Shown here piece by piece: positions 1-6,721 of a stretch of 45,332 bases of DNA. The stretch lies in contig NZ_JUJA01000146.1 of NCBI RefSeq assembly GCF_001906585.1, positions 152,541 through 197,872 of the forward strand, in the 5' to 3' direction. The notes under the pieces are model-generated. The model was given only the letters and a program-made list of their open reading frames with translations. It was not told the DNA's origin and made no database searches. How positions within the stretch are numbered: the first letter of the stretch is position 1; each line of letters begins with the position of its first letter. The translations under genes were made by a program, and so were the position numbers. The DNA comes from Streptomyces kebangsaanensis. GTDB lineage: Bacteria > Actinomycetota > Actinomycetes > Streptomycetales > Streptomycetaceae.

Positions 1-1017
1 CCCATCGGCAGCCCCGCCTACATGGCCCCCGAACAGGCCATGGGCGGCGCCGTCGGCCCGTACACCGACCTGTACGCGCTCGGCGTGCTGCTGCACGAAC
101 TCCTCAGCGGGAGCGTCCCGTTCGCCGGCTCCACCGCGCTCGGCGTGCTGCACCGCCACCTCTACGAACCGCCCCTGCCCCTGCGCCGGCTGCGTCCCGA
201 GATCCCCGACGCCCTCGAATCCCTCGTCCTGCGACTGCTCGTCAAGGATCCCCAGAACCGCCCGGCCAGTGCCCAGGCGGTGTACGAGGAACTGCTGCCG
301 CTGCTGCCCTCGCGCGGCCCGCACACCGGCGGCCCCCTCGACCCCACCCGCCCCTTCCTGCGCCCGCACGCCCCCTGGCCCGACCGCGCCGTCACCCCCG
401 CGCCGCGCCCCGAACCGCCCACCGCCGAGGCCGGCGGCCACCACGATGTCGCCACCGCCGTCGACGAGGTCAAACGACTGCTCGGCGAGGGCCGCATCAC
501 CCAGGCCGTCGACATCCTCGGCGCGATCCTCCCGGCCGCCGCCGCCCAGCACGGTGAGCACTCCCCGGTCGTCCGCACGCTGCGCAAGCAGTACGCGGCC
601 ACGCTGATGGACGACGGCCAGTACCGGCGGGCCCTGCCCGAACTGCGGCGCCTGGCCGACGAACGGGCCGCCGAGGCCGGCCCCGCCGACCCGCAGTCCC
701 TCCGGTTCCGCTACGACGCCGCGCAGTGCCTCGAACAGCTCGGCGAACCGGCCGCGGCGCTCACCGAGTACCGGGCCCTGCTGCCGTACTTCGAGAACCG
801 GTTCGCGGAGAACCCGTACACGGCCGCCGACCCCGACCTGCCCTTCGAACTCCGCCGCCGTATCGGACACCTGCTGCTCGCCCTCGGCGACCGGGCCGCC
901 GCCCACGACACCCTGCTGCGCCTGCTGCACGACGCGGAGCGCCGCCACGGCCCCGGCCACCCGCTCCCGGGCGAGGTCCGACGGACCCTGCAGTGGCTGG
1001 GGCAGGTGCACGGCTGA
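1..1017 (+). CDS. Serine/threonine protein kinase, C-terminal part (5' truncated by window)
   Basis: The reading frame is open from base 1, so the gene begins outside the window. The first residues (GSPAYMAPEQ) are the activation-loop P+1/APE motif of Hanks-type Ser/Thr kinases. The helical half of the kinase lobe follows: TDLYALGVLLHELLSG, then KDPQNRPAS with the conserved late Arg. After about residue 100 comes a Pro-rich linker, then helical TPR-like repeats (AVDILGAI, ALPELRRL, ALTEYRALL) to the stop. No transmembrane helix is seen after the kinase domain, so this looks like a soluble kinase with a TPR-like protein-binding tail. The catalytic HRD and DFG motifs would lie upstream and cannot be checked. 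Family assignment is firm; the substrate is unknown. Confidence 0.9.
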   Translation, partial: PIGSPAYMAPEQAMGGAVGPYTDLYALGVLLHELLSGSVPFAGSTALGVLHRHLYEPPLPLRRLRPEIPDALESLVLRLLVKDPQNRPASAQAVYEELLPLLPSRGPHTGGPLDPTRPFLRPHAPWPDRAVTPAPRPEPPTAEAGGHHDVATAVDEVKRLLGEGRITQAVDILGAILPAAAAQHGEHSPVVRTLRKQYAATLMDDGQYRRALPELRRLADERAAEAGPADPQSLRFRYDAAQCLEQLGEPAAALTEYRALLPYFENRFAENPYTAADPDLPFELRRRIGHLLLALGDRAAAHDTLLRLLHDAERRHGPGHPLPGEVRRTLQWLGQVHG

Positions 1018-1200
1018 CCGCGGGGATCGACGTCTCCGTGCTCCCGCCCGTGCGGAGCGTATGGCTCAACTCCTCATCGGCCCGCGGGGCGATGTGCCGC
1101 AACGGGAGGCGGAGGCGGATCTCCACGCCCATTCACCGGCGCGCCTGTGGAATTCTGAGCACCCGATCGCTGAGCACGGCCCCACGCTACGAGGGGAATG

Positions 1201-1392
1201 TCAGGTGTCGAAGTCCGCGTGCAGCGAGAGGGTTCCGCCGAGGGCGACCGCGAAGACGGTTTCCTCCACGTGACGATCGGAGGGAGCCCGGGCGAAGCGA
1301 ATGATCTTCGCGTCCGGGCGTGGTGCGTAGGTAATCTTTTCCGGTCCGTGCGCTTCCTGTGATCGGTCGTCCGGGATGATCATGTAGGTCAT
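1201..1392 (-). CDS. Small hypothetical protein (63 aa), tentative
   Basis: This 63-codon frame lies between the kinase and the TPR-like gene and starts with ATG (a second in-frame ATG is three codons in). Codon third positions are mostly G or C, as expected for a real gene here, and the protein is mixed rather than Arg/Pro-rich like the antisense frames around it. It has a charged N-terminal half and a short hydrophobic stretch (ETVFAVALGGTLSLH). I do not recognise a family and no strong ribosome binding site precedes either start. It is transcribed divergently from the gene at 1428. Confidence 0.35.
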   Translation of the reverse strand: MTYMIIPDDRSQEAHGPEKITYAPRPDAKIIRFARAPSDRHVEETVFAVALGGTLSLHADFDT

Positions 1393-1427
1393 CCGTTCGT
1401 ACGTCGATCCGAAGGTGTCGCAAGCTC

Positions 1428-2534
1428 ATGCCTCCCATGCTTCTGAACATCCTCGGCGTCCTGGGGATCCCCGTCATGATCTGGGCCGTGTGGAGCACCA
1501 CCCGGCTGGCCCGGGTCAACCGGAGGGGGACGGCCGGGATCGACGTCGCCGCGTACGGGCTCCTGCCGCGTGCGGAGCTGGATCCGGCACGGGGCGGCCC
1601 GCCCGCGCCGGAGGTGGCCGAAGCCGTGCGGGCGGCCCGGGAGGGTGACTGGCGCCCGGGTGCGGCTCTCCTCGCCGCGGCGGGCCAGGACTGGGACCTG
1701 CGGTGGGACCGACTCTCGGCGCTCGCCTCCGTCGCCTCCCGGGACGAGCGGTGGCTGAGCGCCTGGCGGGCCGAACGGCCCAAGGATCCCGACGCGGCGG
1801 CCGTGTACGCACAGGCGCTGCTCCATCGGGCCTGGGACGCCCGCGGTGACGGCTGGGCCAAGGACGTTTCCGCCGAACAGGTGGCCGGGTTCAGCCAGTT
1901 GCTGCCGACCTCCCTGTACGCCGCCCAGGAGGCCGCCGCGCTGGCGCCGCACGACCCTTCCCCCTGGGTCACGATGGTCACCGCGGCCCGCGGACTGGTC
2001 CTGCCGCACGAGGAGTTCCGCCAGTTGTGGAGCGAGCTGACCGCCCGCGCCCCGCACCACTTCTTCGGGCACCTGAACGCCCTCCAGTACTGGTGCGCCA
2101 AGTGGTGCGGCTCGGACCGGCTGGCCCACCGCTTCGCGCGGGAGGCCGCCGCCTCCGCCCCCGCGCACACACTCCTGTCCGTGCTGCCGCTGGAGGCCTC
2201 CTTCGAGCAGGCGCTGCAAGGCCCCGGCCCCGTGCCGCTCGCGGGCCGGAACCCGAAATCCGAGATCAACGCCGTCCTGAACGCGGTCGCCGCCGCTCCC
2301 GCCGACGACCCGAGGCTGCCGCTGGTCCGGCATGCGCTCGCCGCTTCCCTGGTCCTGGCCGGGCGGGGCCGTGAGGCCCTCGAGCAGTTCCGGCTGCTGG
2401 AGCCGTGGGTGGGCGCGCAGCCCTGGACGTGCCACGCGGACCCCGTCGCCGCCTTCGACCGCGCCCGCGCCATCGCCGTCCTCCGCTCCGGCAAGTGGTC
2501 CGCGACCGCCGCGACCGCGGCCCGCGGCGCGTAG
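1428..2534 (+). CDS. TPR-like protein with N-terminal membrane anchor (paralogue of 17281-18237)
   Basis: A 368-residue protein with one hydrophobic N-terminal segment (about residues 4-22), followed by a long Ala/Arg-rich helical region typical of TPR-like or DUF4034-like proteins. A block around residues 205-245 (PHHFFGHL, then KWCGSDRLAHRFARE) matches a block in the gene at 17281 (PHHFTGQA, then KWGGSWQAAHGFAQE). The two also share upstream W-x(n)-ARGL patterns, so they are paralogues. The function is unknown; helical repeats suggest a scaffold role. The start is ATG with GAAGG about 12 bases upstream; ATG at 1437 is an alternative. The family name is an inference from pattern, not a database match. 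Confidence 0.75.
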   Translation: MPPMLLNILGVLGIPVMIWAVWSTTRLARVNRRGTAGIDVAAYGLLPRAELDPARGGPPAPEVAEAVRAAREGDWRPGAALLAAAGQDWDLRWDRLSALASVASRDERWLSAWRAERPKDPDAAAVYAQALLHRAWDARGDGWAKDVSAEQVAGFSQLLPTSLYAAQEAAALAPHDPSPWVTMVTAARGLVLPHEEFRQLWSELTARAPHHFFGHLNALQYWCAKWCGSDRLAHRFAREAAASAPAHTLLSVLPLEASFEQALQGPGPVPLAGRNPKSEINAVLNAVAAAPADDPRLPLVRHALAASLVLAGRGREALEQFRLLEPWVGAQPWTCHADPVAAFDRARAIAVLRSGKWSATAATAARGA

Positions 2535-2720
2535 CGGCTGAGAGGAGCCGGGCGTCCACCGATCGGCCGTGAAGATCGCCGCCCGGCCGCTGTCGCACTT
2601 CCCGTCCCCGCGGGGCGCGGTGGTCATGACCGGCGGGTTTCTTTCGAGGAGCGGGACAGCCGAGAGGTGGCGGGAAGCGAGAGTGACTCGTGGTCATCGG
2701 TTCGACACCCACAGCGTCCG

Positions 2721-2740
2721 AGTATATCTATCGGTATACT
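2721..2740 (+). promoter_or_regulatory. Inverted repeat and -10 element of the toxin-antitoxin operon
   Basis: AGTATA-N8-TATACT is a perfect inverted repeat in otherwise GC-rich DNA. Its right arm (2735-2740) is a good -10 hexamer ending six bases before the GTG of the toxin gene, so transcription probably starts at or next to that GTG and the mRNA is leaderless. An inverted repeat over the -10 is the expected place for autorepression by the downstream HTH antitoxin. No clear -35 is visible. Confidence 0.6.
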
Positions 2741-2746
2741 TGCGTT

Positions 2747-3109
2747 GTGCTACAGGACGAGTGGGAGATCTACGTCGTCGACGAGGTGCGTGAGTGGATC
2801 GACGGTCTTGAGCCGGCGGCGCATGCACGGGTGGTCCAGGCGTTGGATGCCTTGGCCGAAGGTGGCCCTGGGCTGGGTCGTCCGCTCGTTGACACGATCA
2901 CTGGTTCGGCGTTGAAGAACCTCAAGGAACTGCGCCCGGGGACGACGAGAGTCTTGTTCGCGTTCGACCCCTGGCGTTCGAGCATTCTGCTGGTGGCAGG
3001 GGACAAACGGGACCGCTGGAGCGAGTGGTACGAGGAAGCGATTCCCTTGGCCGAGCACCGCTACGCCGACTATCTGAAAATGCGCACGGAAGAGGAGGGC
3101 GCACCATGA
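2747..3109 (+). CDS. HigB/RelE-superfamily toxin (Gp49-like)
   Basis: A 120-residue protein with the layout of the phage Gp49-like / HigB branch of RelE toxins: an N-terminal helical pair (VREWIDGL, ARVVQALDALAEGG), the strand pair LKELRPGTTRVLFAF, and a C-terminal GDK...W...IPLAEHRYADYL segment. Known members are ribosome-dependent mRNA interferases. The gene precedes and overlaps its antitoxin by four bases (ATGA), the toxin-first order typical of higBA. The GTG start at 2747 is chosen because a -10 hexamer lies just upstream and there is no Shine-Dalgarno sequence, suggesting leaderless translation. Toxicity has not been shown; the assignment rests on fold pattern and context. Confidence 0.82.
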   Translation: MLQDEWEIYVVDEVREWIDGLEPAAHARVVQALDALAEGGPGLGRPLVDTITGSALKNLKELRPGTTRVLFAFDPWRSSILLVAGDKRDRWSEWYEEAIPLAEHRYADYLKMRTEEEGAP

Positions 3110-3423
3110 CCGGTTACACACGCTGGAAGGACATCCGCGCCGAGCACGTCGAACGTGCGGGCGGCGAGGAAGCCGTCGCCGAGGGCAAGCGGGAACTGCT
3201 GGCCGAGGTGCTCGGGCACCGGCTCGCCGAGATCAGGCGCTCCCGGGGACTCACACAGGAGCAGGTGGCCGAGCGGATGGGGGTCAGCAAGGGGAGGGTC
3301 TCCCACATCGAACAGGGCGCGATCTCCGGTCAGGAGGTTCTCATTCGCTACGCCACCGCACTGGGCGGCGAACTGCACCAGGCGATCTATTTCGACAACG
3401 GGGACATCGCCGCCATCGCGTGA
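3106..3423 (+). CDS. XRE-family HTH antitoxin (HigA-like)
   Basis: A 105-residue protein with an XRE-type helix-turn-helix at about residues 38-88 (LAEIRRSRGLTQEQVAERMG, then SKGRVSHIEQG). Its ATG overlaps the toxin stop codon and is preceded by GGAGGG at 3094-3099, so the pair is translationally coupled. By analogy with HigA it should bind and neutralise the upstream toxin and repress the operon, probably through the AGTATA/TATACT repeat at 2721-2740. The short N-terminal extension before the HTH and the acidic C-terminus are candidate toxin-binding parts. Confidence 0.85.
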   Translation: MTGYTRWKDIRAEHVERAGGEEAVAEGKRELLAEVLGHRLAEIRRSRGLTQEQVAERMGVSKGRVSHIEQGAISGQEVLIRYATALGGELHQAIYFDNGDIAAIA

Positions 3424-3459
3424 ACCAGCCGACTGGGCTCGTTCCCGGCCGGCTGGTTC
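3422..3459 (+). terminator. Hairpin after the toxin-antitoxin operon
   Basis: GAACCAGCCG (3422-3431) pairs perfectly with CGGCTGGTTC (3450-3459). The stem begins at the antitoxin stop codon. The loop is long (18 bases) and there is no T-run, so efficiency is uncertain. Confidence 0.45.
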
Positions 3460-3491
3460 CGTCCACTGGCGTGCAAGGGGGGCCCGGCGGC

Positions 3492-3602
3492 TCAGCCGGG
3501 GCAGGAGCACTCCGGGTCGACTCCGCACAACTCGGGACAGATCGGAGTCTCCACTCGAACCGGGGTGGTTCGATTCTTGTGGTAGGCACTTGGGTGCGTC
3601 AT
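3492..3602 (-). CDS. Possible Cys-rich micro-protein (36 aa)
   Basis: A short ATG-started frame, 64 bases downstream of the DUF397 gene on the same strand. The C-terminal 15 residues hold four cysteines in the pattern CPELCGVDPECSC. GGAAA lies about six bases before the ATG. The composition is unlike the Arg/Pro/Ala-rich noise frames nearby. It could be the third gene of the HTH-DUF397 operon, or chance; I recognise no family. Confidence 0.3.
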   Translation of the reverse strand: MTHPSAYHKNRTTPVRVETPICPELCGVDPECSCPG

Positions 3603-3666
3603 GACGTTTCCGGCGCTCGCGGAGTCCTGGGTGTGTGCCCGCCTGGTGTCGGCCGCCCCGGACTGG

Positions 3667-3876
3667 TCAGTCGTCGAATCCGGCGAGGTCGGTCCCCGGT
3701 GTGCGGCCCTTGAGGGCTTCGAGGAAGGGGTTGAAGGCGCCGGCCGGGAAGGTGAGGGTGGCCCCGGCCGGGGCCTTGGAGTCGCGGACGGCTGTGTGGG
3801 TGGGGAAGTTCGCGATCTCCACACACTCGTTGCCGTCGCCCGGGCCCGAGTAGGACGACTTCCGCCAGGTGTTCAT
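3667..3876 (-). CDS. DUF397 domain protein
   Basis: A 69-residue protein opening with the DUF397 hallmark W-R-K-S-S-Y-S-G, then N-E-C-V-E-I-A, and later V-R-D-S-K and the F-x-A-F segment. DUF397 proteins are small partners encoded next to HTH-DUF5753 regulators in Streptomyces; in known cases (BldB-like/WhiJ-like systems) the pair affects development or antibiotic production. I chose ATG at 3876, which has GAGGAA five bases upstream. A GTG at 3888 would overlap the stop of the upstream regulator gene (GTGA) and add four residues. Same operon as 3885-4721. Confidence 0.88.
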   Translation of the reverse strand: MNTWRKSSYSGPGDGNECVEIANFPTHTAVRDSKAPAGATLTFPAGAFNPFLEALKGRTPGTDLAGFDD

Positions 3877-3884
3877 GGGGTTCC

Positions 3885-4721
3885 TCACAGCTCCTTCGCC
3901 AGCCTGTGGACGAATTCACGCGACTGTTCGGGTTCGAGTGACGCGGCCTCCACCTTACGGAAACTTGTTCGGTAGGTGGTGAGCTGAGCCTCGGAATCAA
4001 TGAAGGCCGAACCGTGCAGCGCGTCGCGGACCACAGTGTCAAGCCTGGGCAGGGGGCCGCCCACGTACGTCATCGTGCTTGAGGCGCGGGCGAAGCCGTC
4101 CAGGTCGAAGGGGATGACGCGCACGGTGATGTGGTCCGCTTCGGAGAGCTCGAGGAGTCGGGTGAGCTGGGCCCTTGAGGTGGCACGGTCGCTGACTCTG
4201 ATCCGGAGCGCCGCCTCATGGATCACCGCTTCGTACGGGATGGTGAACTCCTGGCGCGCCTTTCGGTGCCGGATGCGCAACTCAATTTCGTCATCGGTCA
4301 GTTCCGGCAGCCTGGACGAGAAGACGGCACGCGCGTAGTCCTCCGTCTGCAACAGGCCCGGCACGTACAGGATCGCCACGTGGCGCAGGAGCCGGGCGTG
4401 GTGCTCCAACTCGGACAAGTCCAGGAACGACGTGGGGAGGAGGCCCCGGTACTCCTCCCACCAGCCGCGTGTCCGATCGGTGGCCATCGCCACCAGGGCG
4501 TCGATGAGCTCGTTGTCGGTGCAGGCGTAGTGGGAGGCGAGGCGCCGGAGTCGCTGCTCGCTCACGCCCGCGAGTGCGGACTCGATGTGGGTGATCTGGG
4601 CGGGGCTCACGCCGAGCAGCCCGGCTGCCTGGCGGGAGTTGAGACCCGCGGCCTCACGGAGTCTGCGCAGTTCGGTTGCCAGCCGCAACTGGCGTGCCGT
4701 TGGTTCGCGCCTCTTCACCAT
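3885..4721 (-). CDS. HTH-XRE regulator with DUF5753 domain (Scr1/WhiJ-like)
   Basis: A 278-residue protein with an N-terminal XRE helix-turn-helix (about residues 15-66, LREAAGLNSRQAAGLLGVSP, then ITHIES), followed by a DUF5753 effector domain whose markers are visible: W-W-E-E-Y-R, YVPGLLQTEDYARAV, RHRKARQEF, EAALR, and ITVRVIPFD. This is a large Streptomyces-specific regulator family normally paired with DUF397 and often with an RsbW-like ATP-binding protein. Here both partners are present: DUF397 directly downstream, and the ATP-binding gene divergent upstream but truncated. The palindrome at 4796-4809 lies in the shared upstream region. Confidence 0.9.
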   Translation of the reverse strand: MVKRREPTARQLRLATELRRLREAAGLNSRQAAGLLGVSPAQITHIESALAGVSEQRLRRLASHYACTDNELIDALVAMATDRTRGWWEEYRGLLPTSFLDLSELEHHARLLRHVAILYVPGLLQTEDYARAVFSSRLPELTDDEIELRIRHRKARQEFTIPYEAVIHEAALRIRVSDRATSRAQLTRLLELSEADHITVRVIPFDLDGFARASSTMTYVGGPLPRLDTVVRDALHGSAFIDSEAQLTTYRTSFRKVEAASLEPEQSREFVHRLAKEL

Positions 4722-4795
4722 CGACTGGTCTCTCTAACGCGCTTGTGGACGCGACTCGTTCGGCGTCAGATTACGCGACCGGCTTGCCGCGTCCC

Positions 4796-4809
4796 TAGAT
4801 TTAGATCTA
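4796..4809. promoter_or_regulatory. AT-rich palindrome in the divergent upstream region
   Basis: TAGAT-N4-ATCTA is a perfect inverted repeat in the 230-base gap between the HTH-DUF5753 gene and the truncated ATP-binding gene. It may be a binding site for the HTH regulator or part of a -10 region. Its role is inferred from position only. Confidence 0.35.
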
Positions 4810-4951
4810 CCGTCGGTGATGCGACGCACACGCTGCGGCATCCCGGGGTGCTGGAAGTGCACCGCTCCGTCCTGCCATGGCGGCTGCGGCAATGCCACCG
4901 CCCGAACGCCGCCGTGGACCCGATCCCTCACCCGCCGAACGGAGTTGACCC

Positions 4952-5065
4952 ATGCCTGAAACCGGTATCGCCACAGTCGCCGACCCCTGGGAGTACTGCC
5001 TCTACATCCCCAACGACCCCCGCGCCGTCACCGTCAGCCGCCGCACCCTTCGCCTCATCCTCTTC
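4952..5065 (+). pseudogene. Truncated ATP-binding regulator (RsbW/HATPase-like), N-terminus only
   Basis: The ATG at 4952 has GGAG eight bases upstream. The first 38 or so residues (PWEYCLYIPNDPRAVTVSRR, then TLRLIL) are the typical N-terminus of the Streptomyces HATPase_c_2 proteins that accompany HTH-DUF5753/DUF397 pairs. After that point the similarity stops, and the following bases instead encode, on the other strand, an immunity-like fragment. The Asn box and GxG ATP-lid motifs are therefore absent. The frame runs on to a stop near 5333 as unrelated sequence. I read this as a gene broken by the arrival or rearrangement of the RHS module; the break is at about 5062-5070. Confidence 0.7.
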
Positions 5066-5067
5066 CG

Positions 5068-5241
5068 CATTGGAGGAGCTTCCTCGGCCGGCAGGCGCCT
5101 GTCCGGCAGCCTCTTGCGGATCTCCAGCGCTGCACGGTCGGAGGTTTTGAAGAACCAGTCGACCAAAGAGCCCAGGAACACCAGCGGCATGCAGGGCTCT
5201 CCGTGCACCGCCTGGATCTCCAGGTGTCCCTGGCTGTCCAG
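5068..5241 (-). pseudogene. Fragment of a third immunity-like gene
   Basis: Directly after the stop of the gene at 5244-5801, and in another frame, this stretch encodes a C-terminal-half fragment: FLGSLVDWFFKTSDRAALEI, then RKRLPD, AEEA and MRKRMR. It aligns with FAGSLIDRRFGTAEKAMREV and EEAKIRKG of the neighbour and with FAGSLVDRHFRTAERAAKEI of the gene at 6071-6637. Both ends are missing: the left end runs into the broken ATP-binding gene, and the right end abuts the intact copy without an N-terminal half. It is a relic of a third family member. Confidence 0.65.
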
Positions 5242-5243
5242 GC

Positions 5244-5801
5244 TCAGTAGGAGAGCGAGACCAGCCCCAGAGCCGCCGACGCGCACACGAACAAGTCAGC
5301 GGAAATATTGCTTGAAATCCCCTTGCGGATCTTAGCCTCCTCAGAAGGAGCATGCCGCGCCTTACGGACCTGCTTACGGACTTCACGCATGGCCTTCTCC
5401 GCAGTCCCGAATCGACGGTCGATCAGGGACCCGGCGAATCCCACCACAAGATGCCCCTCGTCCTCAAGCCCCTGTCCCTTCTCATGAACGATCAGACTTC
5501 CTCCGGGACTCAACTCGACCTTGTATATGGCGCTGTAGGGGATCGAGAAGAAGAACAGTGGATTGACAATCGTCAGACACGTCTCCTGCAAGTGAATCCG
5601 AGAGCTTGTCATTCGCAGGCAGACTGCACCCGGAAGCAGCATCAAGGCTGCTCCCTCAATCGCCTCTGACTGCTCCTTTATGAATCCCCCAAAAATACTG
5701 AGAGAAGACGCCGCAATGAACCCCAAAAGGATCAGGAAATTTAGTATCCGATGGGAAGGGCGCCGAAGAACGCGCCCAGAATTTATTCTGGCATACTTCA
5801 C
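5244..5801 (-). CDS. Candidate immunity protein 2, small membrane protein with PH-like core
   Basis: A 185-residue protein with two hydrophobic segments near the N-terminus (FLILLGFIAASSLSIFGGFI and AALMLLPGAVCL), a soluble middle (SRIHL, IPYSAIYKVEL, VVGFAGSLIDRRF) and a C-terminal hydrophobic segment (ADLFVCASAALGLVSL). The middle resembles bacterial PH-like domains. It is homologous along its length to 6071-6637. The GTG at 5801 is chosen because GGAGG lies five bases before it and because this start aligns with the start of the homologue; a GTG at 5813 is upstream. Base composition is less GC-rich than in the core genes. Lying downstream of an RHS toxin and beside a toxin relic, it is best explained as an immunity gene; this is inference. 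Confidence 0.72.
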   Translation of the reverse strand: MKYARINSGRVLRRPSHRILNFLILLGFIAASSLSIFGGFIKEQSEAIEGAALMLLPGAVCLRMTSSRIHLQETCLTIVNPLFFFSIPYSAIYKVELSPGGSLIVHEKGQGLEDEGHLVVGFAGSLIDRRFGTAEKAMREVRKQVRKARHAPSEEAKIRKGISSNISADLFVCASAALGLVSLSY

Positions 5802-5874
5802 ACATACCTCCACTCTTTCGATAGATATCGAAGAATCGAGAACTTGCAGAAAGCACCCGAGCCGGCTTGCTCAT

Positions 5875-5997
5875 TCAGCAGGATCCTATCTGCTTCCCCA
5901 CACTGAGGTCCCCAGCACCACAGAATCCGAAGTTGAACCCAGCATTCGTGGCCATATTACCGCGAGTCGCGGCCCAGCCCATCGTTCTCGGCGCACC
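5875..5997 (-). pseudogene. Orphan RHS C-terminal remnant
   Basis: This 40-codon stretch sits between the two immunity-like genes and encodes a near copy of the last residues of the RHS toxin at 6722-13051: WAATRG, then GFNFGFCGAG, LSVG and GSC directly before the stop, against WAATRG, GFNFGFCGAG, LSVG and GSC in the toxin. Nucleotide identity is also high over about 80 bases. An in-frame stop (5998-6000) precedes it and no start is plausible, so it is not an independent gene. It looks like what remains of an older toxin end displaced by module exchange, with its immunity gene (5244-5801) still downstream. Confidence 0.8.
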
Positions 5998-6070
5998 TCA
6001 ACAGTGACTCACTCGAAGGCATTTTTGGTGAAAGCGGCAAGCCAATCTACGGCCGACCGGACGAGCATCT

Positions 6071-6637
6071 TTAGCGGCTAACAAAAATCGAGGTGATCGC
6101 AAGCCCAAAGGCTATTAGCACGGATGCCTCGACGACTACATCCCGAACAACCCCGCGCCGCACGGCCAGGTCGGAATCGCGTTTGTCGCGAACCTTTTTC
6201 TTGGCTTTATTGATTTCTTTCGCCGCTCTTTCCGCTGTACGGAAATGCCGATCTACAAGCGATCCGGCAAACCCAATTGAGTAGACCTCGGCGTCTTCCT
6301 CGGGAACCCCCTTTACATACATGACCAGACCTCTCCCACGACCCCCTTCTGCCTTATGCAAGAAATCGTAAGGAATCTCACGCCAGGCCATACAGTTGAC
6401 AACCAGGATCCCCGTGGGCATCAGGTGCACACGAGACCTTGTCAAGCTATACGTGCCGGCGTTCGCAATGAGAACCAAGGCCGCCGCCCGCAACGCATCC
6501 ACATCCGGCCTCCTGAACCCATCCAAAGCGGCGAAAGCCGCCACACCCCCATACGCAAAGGGTGTGAGCCATGAGATCACCTTGAACGACTTCCTCCATA
6601 GAATCACACCAGATTTGATGCTGCGGTAACGTCCCAT
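6071..6637 (-). CDS. Candidate cognate immunity protein 1, small membrane protein with PH-like core
   Basis: A 188-residue protein, the first gene after the RHS toxin on the same strand. It has hydrophobic segments at about residues 20-40 and 52-70, a soluble PH-like middle (SRVHLMPTGILVVNCMAWRE, then IPYDFLHKAE), a conserved GFAGSLVDRHF block, a Lys-rich helix, and a C-terminal hydrophobic segment (VLIAFGLAITSIFV). It is homologous to 5244-5801 and to the fragment at 5068-5241. ATG at 6637 is chosen because its N-terminus aligns with the homologue; an upstream in-frame start at 6691 lies inside a hairpin and is unlikely, while GTG at 6646 is possible. The position directly behind the toxin makes it the likely cognate immunity gene. 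A membrane location would suit protection against a membrane- or envelope-acting toxin; this is inference. Confidence 0.75.
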   Translation of the reverse strand: MGRYRSIKSGVILWRKSFKVISWLTPFAYGGVAAFAALDGFRRPDVDALRAAALVLIANAGTYSLTRSRVHLMPTGILVVNCMAWREIPYDFLHKAEGGRGRGLVMYVKGVPEEDAEVYSIGFAGSLVDRHFRTAERAAKEINKAKKKVRDKRDSDLAVRRGVVRDVVVEASVLIAFGLAITSIFVSR

Positions 6638-6659
6638 TCGTCTCACTCTTTCACTAATC

Positions 6660-6693
6660 GGGTGGTCGGCAGATGAGAATCTGCCGACCACCC
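6660..6693 (-). terminator. Strong hairpin between toxin and immunity gene
   Basis: GGGTGGTCGGCAGAT (6660-6674) pairs perfectly with ATCTGCCGACCACCC (6679-6693) around a four-base loop. It begins 28 bases after the RHS stop codon and ends about 22 bases before the immunity start. No T-run follows on the minus strand, so it may be a partial terminator, an mRNA-stabilising structure or an attenuator that sets toxin/immunity ratio. Confidence 0.65.
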
Positions 6694-6721
6694 GCTATTT
6701 CATCATGTCACCTCTGAGGCA

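Noticed and set aside
2690-2715. GGTTCGACACCC resembles a tRNA T-arm and could mark an attachment site
   Set aside because: The flanking bases do not form a five-pair T stem, and no acceptor or anticodon arm is found.
6638-6691. Longer N-terminus for the first immunity-like protein
   Set aside because: The extra start lies in the arm of the 15-bp hairpin, has no ribosome binding site, and the homologue at 5244-5801 lacks this extension.
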